Assembly: GCA_027405735.1 (NCBI GenBank)
Contig: JAPEHQ010000002.1
Span: 2,108,001-2,172,000 of the forward strand
Length of the DNA: 64,000 nt
Direction: 5' to 3'
Origin: Mucor racemosus
Lineage: Eukaryota; Mucoromycota; Mucoromycetes; Mucorales; Mucoraceae
The notes beneath the pieces were generated by a model. It did not search any database. It was not told where the DNA came from and was given only the letters and a program-made list of their open reading frames with translations. Both the position numbers and the translations under genes were made by a program. Of the stretch, positions 1-13,365 are shown piece after piece (position 1 is the stretch's first letter; each line of letters begins with the position of its first letter).

Positions 1-3000
1 TCGATTAATCAATAGTATTCTTTAATATATATATATAAACTTACGAGTTACAGTTAAAGATGACAAGTTATTAACCAATTTTTGAAGATGTCTTCTTGCC
101 AAATCATACATATGATTCCTTGCATAATAACAAACCAAGGTACCATGAATAGCAACTCGATTATAATCAGCAGCTTCTTTTACATGAGCCTCTAATAATG
201 AAACGTAAGGAGCACAATCTGCCATACGATCAATGACAATAGCATTTCCAACATTGTATACGCCCAACCAAATTTCAGCTTCATAATCTCCATTACTATG
301 AGCAGTATCTGCCATTTGTTTTAAGAGAGCCATATCTGTAGCAGACTTGTTAAATGTGCCTTCAAAAATACGCATGGTAATTACCAAACCAACAGATCTA
401 TAAAATGCCTGGCAATCTGTAACAATACCCAATGTTCTTGAACCCTCAATCGACTCGTACAATAAATCTCTTGCATTGGAAAACTTGCCTGCAGCAAAAC
501 ATAAAAGTGAACAAATAGTTAGTGTACCAGGATCAGTCTTGTCTGTTCCCATTTGGCGTAATGCTTTTGCAATGTAAAATATACTGTTGGTCTTGTCATC
601 ATTAAGCCAACAAAGCAAAGCATTTCTGGCTAAAAACAGAGTATAATTGGGCCCTACATCACCTAATTTCTCACAAGCATTCAAACCAACTAGACATGCA
701 TAAACAAAATCTCGCCCATTACCAGTATAGAAATAGATGTTTGATAATTGTGTCATGATTTCTACTACACGATGTCCATGTTCTCGTTTAGATATAGAGC
801 TGTATTTTGCTAAAATACCCCATCGGCGATGTTGATATTGTCTTAATCTGTTTTTCCAGAAATTGTATAAAAATTGTGATTCTGATCGAGGCCATGCTTC
901 ACCAAGAATTTCAAGGGCTTTAAAAAGATAGTATTCACCTTCTTTTAGTTTTGTTCTCATTGTATAACATACACCAAGTCTTCGGTAAACATCACTCAAA
1001 TGTATGTGTCCAAATTGGCTCAAAAGATCATCATTTTCATCCAAAATTTTGACAACCTTTTGAAGATTAAGCGTCGCTTCTGGCAATAAATAATTTCGCA
1101 TGTTTTGATCTGCTAATGCTTCTAGATAGTACAATTGCTTGCCAGTTGAGTCTGTCTGCAGATAATGTCGTGTTATTTTCCCCAGTAATTGAAGATAGTT
1201 TTCTCTGTTTAATTGACTTTCATAGTATTTAGCTAATGCTCGATGTTGCTCAATACGAGTTCCATAGGAAACCATATCGTGAATACTCTGCGGAATGGTA
1301 ATGTGTGTAAAAGTATAGACAGCAATGTTACTTTCCAAAGGGTTACCGTTATCAACTTGCTGCAAAAAGTGATAAACATCGAATTTTTTTATTTCTGTTT
1401 GAATTGTCTCTGGATCATCTTGCTTGAAAATGTAATTGCTCTCCTTGATAACAGCTCCAACTTCGAAAATAGTAAAATATTGATCCAAGCAGCATGCAAC
1501 CGTTAAAAAAGCTTGGTAGTTTGAATCTAATCGATCAAATTGCATTTTGATGATTCTTTTGTAGTCGAAATTACCCAACAAATCTTCCAAGTCAAAGCTA
1601 TTGCTACTAGGTACAAGTTCACCTTCAACAACTGTTACATGGTTAAAGTCTTTCAAGATAATTGCCATATTTCTAAATCAAAACAATTAATTTAATAGCT
1701 ATTTACATGCTTTAATTAATGGATATTTACTTGACATATAAAGGGTTTCCACCAGTACGTTTCTTTGGCATTCATTGATTTAGTATCGCAAATCAACACA
1801 CAATCGAATAAACTTACCTGAACAACTTTAACAATTTCTGGACTGATACGATCAACACCACTATCAAAGTTCTGAAGGATAATTTCACCAATTTCATATT
1901 CGCCTAAACCGTTCAATGGGATTTCAACATATGAACCAGTAGCTCGGTATTGCTCTATAAAAATAACATTATAATCTTTAATAGGACGAGTTGCCATTAC
2001 GATTAATGCTTTTTGACATTGCTCATGAATATGTTGTAGAATACGGATAGAAGCAGAATCAGCCCCTATACAATTATATAAAATTAATACAAATAAATAT
2101 TCTCAAAATTCGATTAAATCTTACATTGAACATCATCGCAAATAAAGACCAAACCAACACATCTAGATACATGTTGCACAATTCTTGTAATGACACCTGT
2201 CAATAATATATCTCTTGCTCTTCCATCTAATAACCTTGTATATCGATTCTCTCCAACATCATTCAACGTTGTAAAAATAACTTTAAATAAAGGCATATAA
2301 CCAGTTTCTTCACCACATTTTTGCAGGCATCGAGAAATAAGATCTACCATTTCATTACACATGTCTGCATTATTTGAACCAGATCCTAACGAAGAAGGCG
2401 ACATTGATGTGTAAGAAGCAAGCGATCTATACCATTCTTTACTTATCGGGAAACTTGTGGACGATGGAGTTGTATTTGCTGAATCATTAGATCCTGCAAT
2501 TGATTGATTTGATTGATTATAGTTACTACTGTTACGAGGATGGTTTGTTGAACTGTTGGTTGTATGTGAATGGGTATCTGATTTTCCTTTTCTTTTAACA
2601 GGTATTTTGTCTGAATCAATAATTTCAAATAGTGCTAGCATGATATTTCTTAGCAAGTAGTACTTGCTACCCTTTTCAACTACACATTTAAAAAATCAGT
2701 TTCTACAAAATCATCTAATATTCAATGCATTTCTAATTACCTTCAGTAGAAGACGACCAGCTTTTTTATCAAGAAAATTAAGCATTAGCTCAATATTATT
2801 ATTGTCAACAAAAGGCCTTTAGACTTACCAGCTTAATACGCCATGTGTTTTGATAAGTTTGTGTAAGTTATCACAAAAGAAGCTTTTACCTACACCAGAA
2901 GGTCCAGATACCACAAGGAAATGATGATTTGGAGCATCTGCCCAATCATCCACAAAGTTAGTTGCCATTTGCATCTCTGATTTATATCCAATAAAGTCAT

Positions 3001-5305
3001 TTGACTTTTCAAAGCTCAACACTGAAATACGTTTATCTCTTTCAGGAGGACCAAACTTGGAAATACCAAAAATTTGAACTGGTTTCTCCTTGCCTTTTAC
3101 AAAGTTTTCTCCAAAATCTTCAAATTCACATAGCCCACCAATCTGTTTACGAGTAGATGTATCACATACAACGCTCTCTTTTGAAAATGGAAACTTGAGC
3201 ATACGTACAGCGACTACAATTGTATCGCCAGATATTCCTGGATCTCTTCTATAAGGTCCTTTAGGAGGTAAAACAGCAGTAAATATGATACCTGTAGATA
3301 ATGAAATGGAAAATCCTGTAAAGCCTTTTTCTAGATAATTGTCTCGAATCTCCAATGCAGCTTTAGCAGCAAAAACAGCTTCTCGCTCATGGGATAAAGG
3401 AGGCAAACCAAAGACAGAAAGTAAAGTAGCACCTATTTTCCATGTACATTTAGTAATTTTCTTTCAATTTTATAAAGTTAAATATGTACTTGCCTTTATC
3501 ATCAATTGCAAATTGTTGCAACATACCTTCATATCTCACCAACGCTTCAATTGCAAGCACTACAGCAGTTTGCACCTTTTTTAGGCCTTCCTTACTGAGA
3601 ACATCTGTCTTTCCCAAACTGATAAACATAATAGTTGCTTCTCGGAATTGAGCAGGTATACTGCCATCGACACTATGTTGCATTCGATAGAGTGCACTTC
3701 TGTTGATATATTTACAATAAAATCGATTTGAATTGACAGGCAAGTTGTTATGGAACGTATTTCTCACACGAGGTACAAGAGGTTCAATTGACATTTTAGA
3801 TGCATGTGTCCTCAAACCAGGTAATGTCTTGAGATAATCAGCATTGCTAGTTTGTTGTACTCCCGAGCTACTTTTTCTACCTAATGTACTCGTATTGTGC
3901 CGTAATCCAGATGGTGCATGTGGGTTCGTATTCTTTCTTATAGCTCGATCCTCGGTAATATTCTTTATAACAAAAAAACGTCTTCTTCTTTCAAAATTAA
4001 GATTCATGGCTTGTCTTTTTACAATATCGTATGCTGCAGGAGTAATACTCAACTCTCCAGCTTTTGCAATAGATAATGCTTCATCTAAAGAATCTACAAC
4101 ATCTCCACCAATAGCATATTCCAATCTACCTCTATATCCCAAGAAAAACTCGTCTAATATGGGTACAATATCAGTTGCATTTTCCATGGACCTTAATTGA
4201 GGAAATAAACTTGCATGCTGACGAGCATCTGAATCGTTGGGATCTAAATCACCCAAAACAATATTAGTTACATTACCGCAGGATAATGCCATATGCAGTT
4301 CCAAATCCACACAGTTGTTAAGATCTGAGGTACTGCTTGACATTTCACTACTATCGCTAGGCCTTCTATTTTTGTATTTCGCTTTGCCTTTCTTTTTCAT
4401 AAAAGCCGGTACCCAATTCTCAATAGACAGGAAATTATTCTCCTCGAATGTTGTAGGTTGTATTTCTTGTACTATTCTCTCGTCTTTATCGCAATTGGGA
4501 TTCATAGCATCGTAAATTGTTTCCTTTTTTTGCTCTTTTCTCTCTCCAGTAGGTGTTCTATGTTTAGATCTTTCCTCTGCAGTAAGATATATTCGATAAT
4601 GTGATAATCGAGCAAGCAATTGCAACCCACATTCCACTCCACGGCGAACTAATAAGTTTTTTTGTCTTTCAGATGCCTCGGCCTCATCCCCAGTTGTTGT
4701 TTCTCCAGATTCTCTTCTATCATTTGTATCGATTGGTTGAAAACATACTAAAACAGCATCACCTAGGAACTAATATATAATAAAATATTAATTTTTGGAC
4801 CCATTCCAAATGACTTTTCAAGTTACTTTTACGACATCTCCACCATAAAATTCAATGATTTGAATGCACTATTAATGCAAAATTAGAATGATGATTGTCA
4901 TCCATGCAATTTGATGCTGTGTTACCTCTCCCATGTATGCTCCGATTTCCATGGCGATGGCTTCTGCGCCAGAATCACCTTTTGCTTGTGCTAATGTTGT
5001 CAACTTAAATAATTTATTTTAGATGAAAAATTATGATATTTTAATAAATCCAACTGTATCTACCGTACTAAAGCCTGTAATTTGTATTAGTATTTTTTTC
5101 TTTATTCATTCATGATGAAAAATGGAAATTTACCAACAACATCTACCATAAGTACTACACCAAATTGGGTGTGACTATATGGAACACTAAAAGATTCATC
5201 CGTTGCATGAAGTGCTCGAATATACTAAACACAGTCAGATATAATTGTATATAAATAAATGCTATTTTCGTTTACTTTTGCAATATACGGTGCTATATTG
5301 AACAT
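1..5305 (-). CDS. Soluble (ADCY10-like) adenylyl cyclase with AAA/STAND ATPase and TPR-like region, 3' end outside window
   Basis: This protein should make cAMP from ATP in the cytosol. I read it as many exons on the minus strand, starting at the ATG at 5305 (MFNIAPYIAK). The first cyclase domain shows the metal-binding motif DVVGFST and, further on, FYGGDVVKFLGDAVLV, so both metal-binding aspartates are present. The second cyclase domain runs from FREATIMFISLG (near 3650) through STGIIFTAVLPP to GDTIVVAVRMLKF. It is followed by a Walker A motif GPSGVGKS (near 2885), an ATPase region with a Ser/Asn-rich insert (2440-2590), and a long helical repeat region (22-1668) resembling the C-terminal part of ADCY10. 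This order, two cyclase domains followed by an ATPase, is that of mammalian soluble adenylyl cyclase and differs from the LRR-type cyclase of yeast. A donor (gtaagt) lies near position 44 and the frame closes just after it, so the last exons are beyond the left edge. Exon borders are my reading; the family call is firm. Confidence 0.87.
5064..5074 (-). other. 11-nt microexon in the adenylyl cyclase gene
   Basis: An exon of 11 nt is needed to join DVVG to LTTLAQAKG. It is preceded by ttacag and followed by gtagat, and it encodes the F-S-T of the first metal-binding motif. The flanking introns are about 60 nt each. Without it the cyclase motif is broken and the frame is lost. Confidence 0.6.
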
Positions 5306-5569
5306 TTGATAAAACTCGAAAAGGTAATAATCGAATCAAGTTTTTTTCGTTTTTTTTCGTTTTTTTTCTCTGTGTGGAAACAGTTTGGTATATAAAGTTA
5401 TTTATAATTTTTTAAAAAAAAGAGAGAGAAAATGAGTACAAGTAAATAAAACTTCTTTCAGTCGTTGTAAAACCCAACAATAACAAAAGAAAAAAACAAA
5501 TTAAGAAACAAGGCAGGTTAGGTTGAACAAAATGTCAGGTTTCCCGCGTTGATTATCCAAGAAACGGAC

Positions 5570-5570
<1 letters not shown>

Positions 5571-5609
<39 letters not shown>
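5571..5609. repeat. Poly(T) tract, 39 nt
   Basis: This is an uninterrupted run of 39 T in the space between the permease stop and the cyclase start. A second run of 33 T lies at 5835-5867. On the minus strand these are poly(dA) tracts upstream of the cyclase gene, so they could be nucleosome-excluding promoter elements. They could also be old retroposon tails. I see no gene in 5306-6015. Confidence 0.9.
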
Positions 5610-5610
<1 letters not shown>

Positions 5611-5831
5611 TATCTTGAAATCCTATTCGAAACGTTTTGGAATTATGGAACACTTTTTAAACGCTCAAGTTTTTTTAGTCATCATTTTTTGAGAATTAAC
5701 CATGAGAGATTAATGAGGGATTCCAAGAATCTTGTATTCTCAATTGAACATCCAAATTCCGAAATGTGTAAATTACAAATATGTAACCATGTGATGAAAA
5801 GACCCTTATAAGGTTTTGATGAATAAAAAAT

Positions 5832-5834
<3 letters not shown>

Positions 5835-5867
<33 letters not shown>
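5835..5867. repeat. Poly(T) tract, 33 nt
   Basis: This is the second long T homopolymer between the permease and the cyclase genes, 225 bp from the first. It has the same two possible explanations, a promoter poly(dA) tract or a retroposon tail remnant. No target duplication is evident. Confidence 0.9.
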
Positions 5868-5871
<4 letters not shown>

Positions 5872-6015
5872 GAGGGAATGGATAGATCAATTTTATACTA
5901 ATAAAGAGTAGTAATAGTAGCATTAGCAGTGATAGATCAAGAATAATTATAATATGAGTGTGATGTGTTTAAGATATAAAATATATAATATGTGCAATTA
6001 AAAGCTAATGGATGC

Positions 6016-8109
6016 TTATGTGATAATATACAAGACTTTCTTCATAGCACGCTTCCACCAAGGTCCTTCAATAACTCTGTCACTATCATCATCTCCCTTT
6101 TGGAATGTTTGATAATCTGCTCTACCAGTATCAATATCAATTTCAGAAATAGGAATTACTTTTGACTTGGTGTAAAATTTAAGACAGATGTATAAGATGA
6201 CAATGGCAATGAGACCTAGATAATTACCAATGAGACCTACAGCATTAGCAGGAACAAAGTAAGAGTAACCGGCAATCAAGGAAATGACGATACATGCTAC
6301 CATACCAAAGATATCACCAAATGGATGGAATGGCGTGGTAATTGGTAATTGAGCAATTGATCGACCTTGATATTTAAGTGCTTTACGGAATCGGTAATGA
6401 GCGAGACAAATACCACCCCAAGTAACAAAGCCACCAATACCAGAAAGATCAGTAAGAACAACAAACAGTGCTTTACCTGGAATGAATGAAGTAGCAAATG
6501 TAACGAGACCAACAATAGCGCTAACTGTTAATGAATAAACAGGGACACCACGCTTATTGATATAACCTAATCAAATACCAAATAGTTAGATCAAGAATAT
6601 AAAATACACAATGGTAGCAAACTTACCAAGCTTGGGGTGAGCAAGGCCTTCTTTGGATAAGGCACAGAGCATACGAGAACTGACATACATACCACTATTA
6701 GCACAAGAAAGAACAGTAATGAGAATTACAGCATTCATAATATGAGCAACACTATCAAGGCCAGCCTTTTCAAATACGATAGTGAAAGGAGATACAGTTA
6801 CACCGCTACCGGCATTAAGATTACGAGGATCATCCCAAGGAATGAGCATACCCATAACAAACACTGATCCAATATAAAAGACAATAATACGCCAGAAAAC
6901 GTTTCTGATGGCACGGGGTACTTGCTATAAAAGTGACAATGGCTTAATATTTTGTGTATGCTATATATCAATGATGTAATATGTGTTTACCTTGAGTGGA
7001 TTCTCACACTCACCAGCGGTAATACCAACAATTTCAGTTCCTTGCATACTGAATGAAGCCAAGACGAAAGCATTTACAACACCAAGAGCACCATTAGAGA
7101 AAGCACCAGGATTACTCCAATATTTGAAACCATAAACTTCATGAGGATCAGTATTACTACAGAAGCGATTAGAATATCATTCGGTAAGATGGATTCTTTT
7201 ATACAAATTTACCCAATTAAACCACCAGATGTGATACAACCAACGATAATGAACACAAGTACAGCGACAATTTTGATCTAATGTACATATAATGATAAAT
7301 GTTTGTGGAGTCAAAAGAGAAGAAACGGTTAGACAAATGTACAAATTAGTAATTTAGATCTAAACTTATTTTTGACAATAATTAGAGATGAAGAAGTTTT
7401 TACTTACAACACTAAACCAGTATTCAGCTTCGCCATAACTACGAGCACCAAGCATGTTTAGGATATAAATAAGAACGAGAAAAATACCAGACCCTATTTA
7501 TGAATGTAAGTAATTTGATTTCTTGTTAACGCATGTGCATATACTTTACAGGCCCAATCAGGCACTTTACTAGTCCAGAAAGACATAACTAATGGTAAAG
7601 CGACAAGTTCAGCAGCAACAATGATCGACCAAGTCGCCCAGTAGTTATATCCAATTGTTGTACCAAAAGATGGTTCTACAAATCTTCTGCAGAATACAGT
7701 AAAAGAGCCAGAAACAGGAATGTATGTTGCCATTTCACCTAACGAGAAGGTGACAAAATAAACAATAAAACCAATGATAGCATAAGCAATCAATGCACCA
7801 GCAGGGCCCGCTCTGTTCAAATTTCCACCAGCAGAGAGAAAGAGACCTTGGCCAATAACACCACCCAAAGAAATCATCTGAAATAGTAAAAATTATCAAT
7901 ATAGGTACATAGTATAGATCAAACAATATGAAACTTACGGCCAGATGACGAGCTTTGAGTGATCTTTTCAAAACAGGTTTTTCAGTTTCTTGGCTTTCCA
8001 AAGAACTATCACTTCTGCTTCCATGAACATCGTCCTCAAAATGTTCAATTTTTTCTTCCTTTGTGGAATAATTTGATATTTGATCCGTCTCTCTTTTCTC
8101 AGCGTCCAT
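6016..8109 (-). CDS. Amino-acid permease (APC superfamily, fungal YAT/AAP type)
   Basis: This is a plasma-membrane proton-coupled amino-acid importer. The start is the ATG at 8109 (MDAEKRETDQ), just inside a poly(A)-rich leader. A charged cytosolic N-terminus of about 55 residues leads to LKARHLA, then MISLGGVIGQGLFLSAG, the characteristic first-helix motif of the family. Further family blocks follow: the EMATYIPVSGSF region, the SCANSGMYVSSRMLCALSKEGLAHPKLG block, and a hydrophobic C-terminal region ending in a charged tail (GPWWKRAMKKV). Several short introns split it: exon 1 is 8109-7939, exon 2 starts at 7877, and the last exon ends with the stop at 6016. All expected membrane segments seem present, so I judge it intact. 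The substrate cannot be told from sequence. A run of A at 8118-8135 sits directly upstream. Confidence 0.9.
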
Positions 8110-11100
8110 TTTTTGACAAAAAAAAAAAAAAAAAAAGAAAGAGATTGTATAAAGAATAAGATGTAAAAAAACAAAAAAAAAAAACAAAAATACAAACCTG
8201 ATCTGTACCCTTCTTTTTATACATGTATTTACAGTGATATATGATTCAAACAGTGATTTAAAATATGGTTAGTTTAATTGCATCTTGTGGGATGTGAAAT
8301 TCAAATAAGGAAATCGCCTAGTATTCCACTTTGAACTCATGATATGGAACAGATTTTAGCAAATAATATGAGATAGAGTTTCAACCTTAAATTGATATAC
8401 TCTTTAGAATTTAGTTATCGTGCTTAAAGTGCTTATCATTTATCTATTTATCATTCTATATGGTATTCATTCGTACACAGTTCATTTACCCGCGTATCAA
8501 TATCTTGAATGTATTTGATTCTGCATGGAATTAATTTCATTTCTGTTATAAAAGAAATTGTTCCCACACATCTCTCTTGTTACAGATCAAAAAAGTTACA
8601 CTATCTTTTTCCCTCGCTCTCGATAATAGTATGATTGGTTATTAATGTAGATATTCAGGTAGCACAATAATGAGTGATATCGTCTTGAGAACAGCTTTTT
8701 ATACTATATAATCATAATTAAGTCTTTTTTGTACACGAAGAAAAATAAATATAATAGATCTACATTCTAATGCTGCAACATCCCTACTATTTACTATTTG
8801 ATTATGTAATATAATAATAAATGTAAACAACAAAAATATTTGGATATGCAGTAATATGCAATGATAGTAATATGTGAGAGCATTTATCACTCTTTTAAAT
8901 TGACGAATGATAATATTACTAAGGTTATCATTACTGGGATTTTGGTTTTAGCACATGTACAACATCAGTCCTTGATGTTTCCTTCAACAGGTTCAATATA
9001 CCTCGGTTCTATGTCAAGCGATCAAGTGGTATAAAATTCACAATGTACGCTTACTTATTAAAAAGTATTGTCTGGCGATACATGTCATGACCTTTTGGAT
9101 GTTGATGACAATACACCGAGATTAGAGACGGTGAATTATTTTCTGATTTAGACTTGTTCTACGTTGGAGATTTGGGGGGAAACACAAACTTCCAATATAA
9201 ATTAGAAATGGTATGATGTATTATTTATTGCTGATAGAGAGAAAAATATTCGAATGATTTTTTATTTTTTAATCAAGATCAGTAAATATGTATATAATCC
9301 ATCATTTTTCTTATTTCATACCTGCGAATATGCATTATATGCTGACTGTATTCAATATCTATACGGACACTGTAATCTTTGATTTGTACTACCTGATCAT
9401 CAATAAACTCTATCGAATTTTATTTTGCATTATTTAGGATTGGATTGGAAGCCTGGAACCACTACCTTTTTTAGGACATATCCAAATACCCACCTCGGGA
9501 TTGTAATTATATTGCATATATCTATTAAAATGTCGTGCCTTTGCGTAAATAAGTACGCTTCGAAAAGATTAGATTAGTAATGGTAGCCGATTTATTCCAT
9601 GTTCCCATAAAAAATTGGCCAAAAATGAGTAATTTTGATTTGTCCACCTAGAAACTGCAAAATACATACTTTTTCAGTATATCCATGCTTGACATAACAT
9701 TTTGCATGTTTTAAAATTTAAAAAAACTGTAAGACTAAAAAAGATAAAAAGTAATTCTGTAGGTCCATAGAGGTTTATTTTGATGAACTGTAGTAGACTA
9801 AATAATTATACACTTGATTATGTGTCGAAATATATTAAATTTTTCAGTCTTCATGATCTTATACATTATACAGGATGTTTGATCAGCAATTTTTTTTATA
9901 TATATCGTAGAGAAAGAAAGAGAAACCTAATTCTTAGTAGATATAAATAACCATTCATGTGATCTCATATCTTATCTCCATATATCTCGTAATCCGCCAG
10001 CTTTCTGAAAAAGGAAATTCATATTTGACATTATTGTGTACTTTTTGAAATCGCTTTTGCATTCAAATTGTCTGTGCTGTCAAGGTATTTTTGGGACCAT
10101 TAGTCTAGCTTATAGCATATTTTATTGATATACGATTACTTCCATTAAAATTCAATAGTTTTTTATCGTAAAAGCTAAAAATCAGCTAGTAGGCAACGTT
10201 GTCTACTTTTATTATTATTTACAGTTGATTATTTATTAAGCACATGGTTTAACAGAATGAAAGTTTATAATTTTCTGGTATTTTTCACATATGGGCTACT
10301 AAAAATATGTAAATCACATTGCACTACAGCCTTGATTATACATAAAGAGGACGTTATTAGTTTTGGTAATTGTCATTGTCATTGATACTGGCTTTAGCTG
10401 ATTTAGCGTTACTTCTAATTTTGAATGGTCTATTGAGCTACAGAATCCATTTGGAAAAGTGTGCACTTGACTCCTACGATTTAGCCAGCAAATCAATGAG
10501 AAGCTAAACTTATAGATAGAAATATTACTGTTACAGTTGTAGTATATATTTCGAAACTTGTAGCGCATTTAGATTAATATCCATTGATTGCAAGTATTTT
10601 TCCAGTTGCTTAATTTTTTCTTCAAGCAGGGGAAAAGGGCCATTTTTTTAAAAAAAACATGTACTAAAATCCTTCAGAAACAGTTGCTAGCTAATGAAAT
10701 CAAAATATGTTGCTCATATATTTACTGAGAATTAAGTGCAACCTTGAAATCTATTTTCGAGCCATTATTTGATTTTATAAAGATTTTCAAAGAATATCTG
10801 AAACAACCCATATGCAAAATAGTTTAAAACAGTACATATTTTTATTTCTTCACTTCTAACACAACTCGAGGAGGCCGAATCTTTGCCCTTCTGTGGATCA
10901 ACGCTCGACATACTTACAATTGCACAGTAACTCATGAAAGTTGATATCTGGTGTATTTATAGCAACTACTCTTATCTATGTCCATTTAGAATGGCAGCTT
11001 ACTTAGATCAGTATTCGTAGTATAGAGATCGTATTTTAATTGTGTTCAGTAAAGTGTGCAGCAAGCTATAAATATATTTTGACAATGATTTTTTCAACAA

Positions 11101-11379
11101 ACAGTAGGCTGCATAAGTTGTTCTTTGAGATAGTTGTATCAAAAATGTCTATTTACTTTTATGTAAAGTTGGAAGTCATCAAGATCCTAATGAGGCATAT
11201 TGGTGGAACATTATATTGTAATATTATGCTGTTGGGACATCATGCTGGAACCGTGGTTTCGTTGATATTCAATTGACCTGACTTCCGATTCCTGAACTAT
11301 TGTTTTACTTTTGGATTTGAAATCCGGTTAAGAATAATACATCACTTGAAATTATCTGAAAACTGAAGCCTACTTCTTT
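8110..11379. other. Gene-free AT-rich stretch
   Basis: I find no supported gene here. At 8110-8600 lies the presumed promoter of the permease. A segment at about 10440-10600 resembles 57520-57700 (shared phrases such as agcaaatcaat and atagatag), so it may be a worn copy of sequence linked to repeat family A-D. A short minus-strand ORF of about 45 codons begins at 10911 (MSSVDPQKGK) with a TATA-like string upstream. I do not recognise it, and it could be the 5' remnant of a dead gene. Confidence 0.5.
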
Positions 11380-12450
11380 ACAGCCGTAAACAACCGACAA
11401 CAAAAACCCTATAGACAATATTTGTAATCATAGGAGCATACACTCTTCTACCAGAAAAACCGTTTGTCATATCATACATTCATTAAACAATTGCAAAAGC
11501 AAGCCCTTAGAGCGACGCCATAATTGAGCCTAGCAAGATTGAACGGCTACGTCTCTCATACTATGGTATATATCTAAGTTTTTAATAAAAATGCGTTTTT
11601 TTAAAACTTTTATTATATCTAACCATGTACTGTCTGAAAATTCAGACTTTATAGCGGACATTTTTCGGGGCTCATTTTACCCTTACCAACACTCATGATT
11701 TTGATCAAAAAACAGAAAAATCAAATTTTGATACCAAAATCAACGTTTAAATACACTACATTATGAGAGAAAATTGTAGCTATAACTAATAGACATTTTA
11801 TAAAAGCTTAATATTAAATATTAAATAATGAAACTTTGTACTTTTGCCCCAAAAACGGTTTTTTGATTAAAGGATTTTCATGTAATATTCTGCAATAAAA
11901 ATGTTTATTATTTTTTATTGAGCAAATAGAGCGCTAAATTCTGTATATGTGCATATTTTTTGTTTTTATAATTGATAGTATAATTAACTCTAGATTTGCA
12001 AAATCAGAAAAAAAAAAATTAAAAAATGTCAAAATTGATGATCTGGACAAAAATAATTTTTTAAATTAATATTCCGCTTATAAGCCTTGTAAGTCTTAAA
12101 AATAAGATATTTTATAATACTTGAGAACTTTTTCAAGAATTTATGATGCTGTATCCATTTGACTCAAGCTTATTACTGTAAATCTTTATACATGTTAATA
12201 TTATGCGGTGGTTTATTTGATGATGATATTGCTTTACTTTATAATTATTGCGATAGAGGTGATGTACATCGAGTTTTAGTCTTACCTTTCCAATACCATA
12301 AACATAAACAAACATGGTCACCACTGGAACCTATTGCCGTCTTTTTACACACTTTGTCCAAAGCCAATTTATTTAATGCTTTACTAGAACCAACGAAAGC
12401 ACTTACAAATGGTTCCTCGGTATTTTCATTATTCAAATTCTACAAATTAA
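11380..12450. repeat. Unclassified dispersed repeat, copy 1 (uninterrupted)
   Basis: This stretch is repeated at about 14390-16330 in the same orientation. The central part (11580-12320 against 15130-15900) is nearly identical: both carry the phrase TGTACTGTCTGAAAATTCAG, the palindromic tail aagcttaatattaaatatt, and a run ending ggaacctatt. It holds an ORF at 12159-12455 (98 codons, from MTQAYYCKSL). The second copy has a stop codon within that frame, so the ORF is not shown to be functional. No transposase, terminal repeat or poly(A) tail is visible. Confidence 0.75.
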
Positions 12451-13265
12451 ATTGACTAGTTCTGTCTACTACAGTAGTATGAAAAAATGCATCATCAGCC
12501 CGCCTTATGATAAAAAATGTCAATCTAAAATCAGAAACATCCCATTGTCATTGTCATAAGCTATGAAAAGCTTGATTTTTAATAGTGCACCAATTAAATA
12601 AAAAACAAGATGATACTAATAGCATATGGTGAGTATTTAACATCTATGTAAGTAAGTTTGATAAAGTATGCTTTTAAACCCTTTCAAAAATTCTGAGGGA
12701 AACACAACACTGTGGTCCTGTAATTTCTATCCATCAAAATGTTGCAATTTCCACTACACAATGAATGCACCTTTTATCAATCTTGACCTCGATGTACACA
12801 CTACTGCCGACCTGTGCGGCACAAGATGATTTTGTTGTTGATATTCTATCATATCAAACAAAGTATCAACATCTCAACCAAGTATCTTATAAAAGAATGT
12901 CAATAAAAGACATTATGATTGAATACCTGTAAAATAGGCATCAACACACAAACATCCACTATTTTACAATTCCTATAAATATAGCATACTTTATGAAGAT
13001 ATCATTCTTTTTCTTCAGATTTCTTTTAATCACAATAAAACCGTGGAAAGACTATAATTGTATTTATCAACGCTTTTGTTTTTTATTTTATTTTTCATTT
13101 TTATAAAATTACTTCAATTTTATTGGAGTAGCGCTATATCAAGATTCTGATATAGCAGCGACTTTTGAATTCAACTTTATATAATTTCTTGGAAATTGAA
13201 ATGTTCGTGTATTTCCGTTTCATATGCATGGGTAAATATGCAATAATTTAGCACGCAACCCTATA

Positions 13266-13365
13266 CAGTAGCCGCGGTATTTAAGACTATGGGATATAAG
13301 GCTACGCGGTATATAAGGCTAGAAAATCCTTCCAAAAAAGATAGCCTTAAATACCGCGGCTATTG
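13266..13365. mobile_element. 100-bp MITE, Tc1/mariner-like, TA target duplication
   Basis: The ends are inverted repeats of about 25 bp: CAGTAGCCGCGGTATTTAAG at the left and its near-perfect complement at the right, 23 of 25 positions matching. TA flanks each side (13264-13265 and 13366-13367), as expected for Tc1/mariner/pogo insertion. The interior is only about 50 bp with no coding capacity, so the element depends on a transposase elsewhere. The inner part repeats ATATAAGGCTA-like phrases. Confidence 0.8.

Noticed and set aside
12133..12455. Overlapping ORFs on both strands of repeat copy 1 as a gene
   Set aside because: They lie in a repeat whose second copy has stops in the same frame; no family is recognised.
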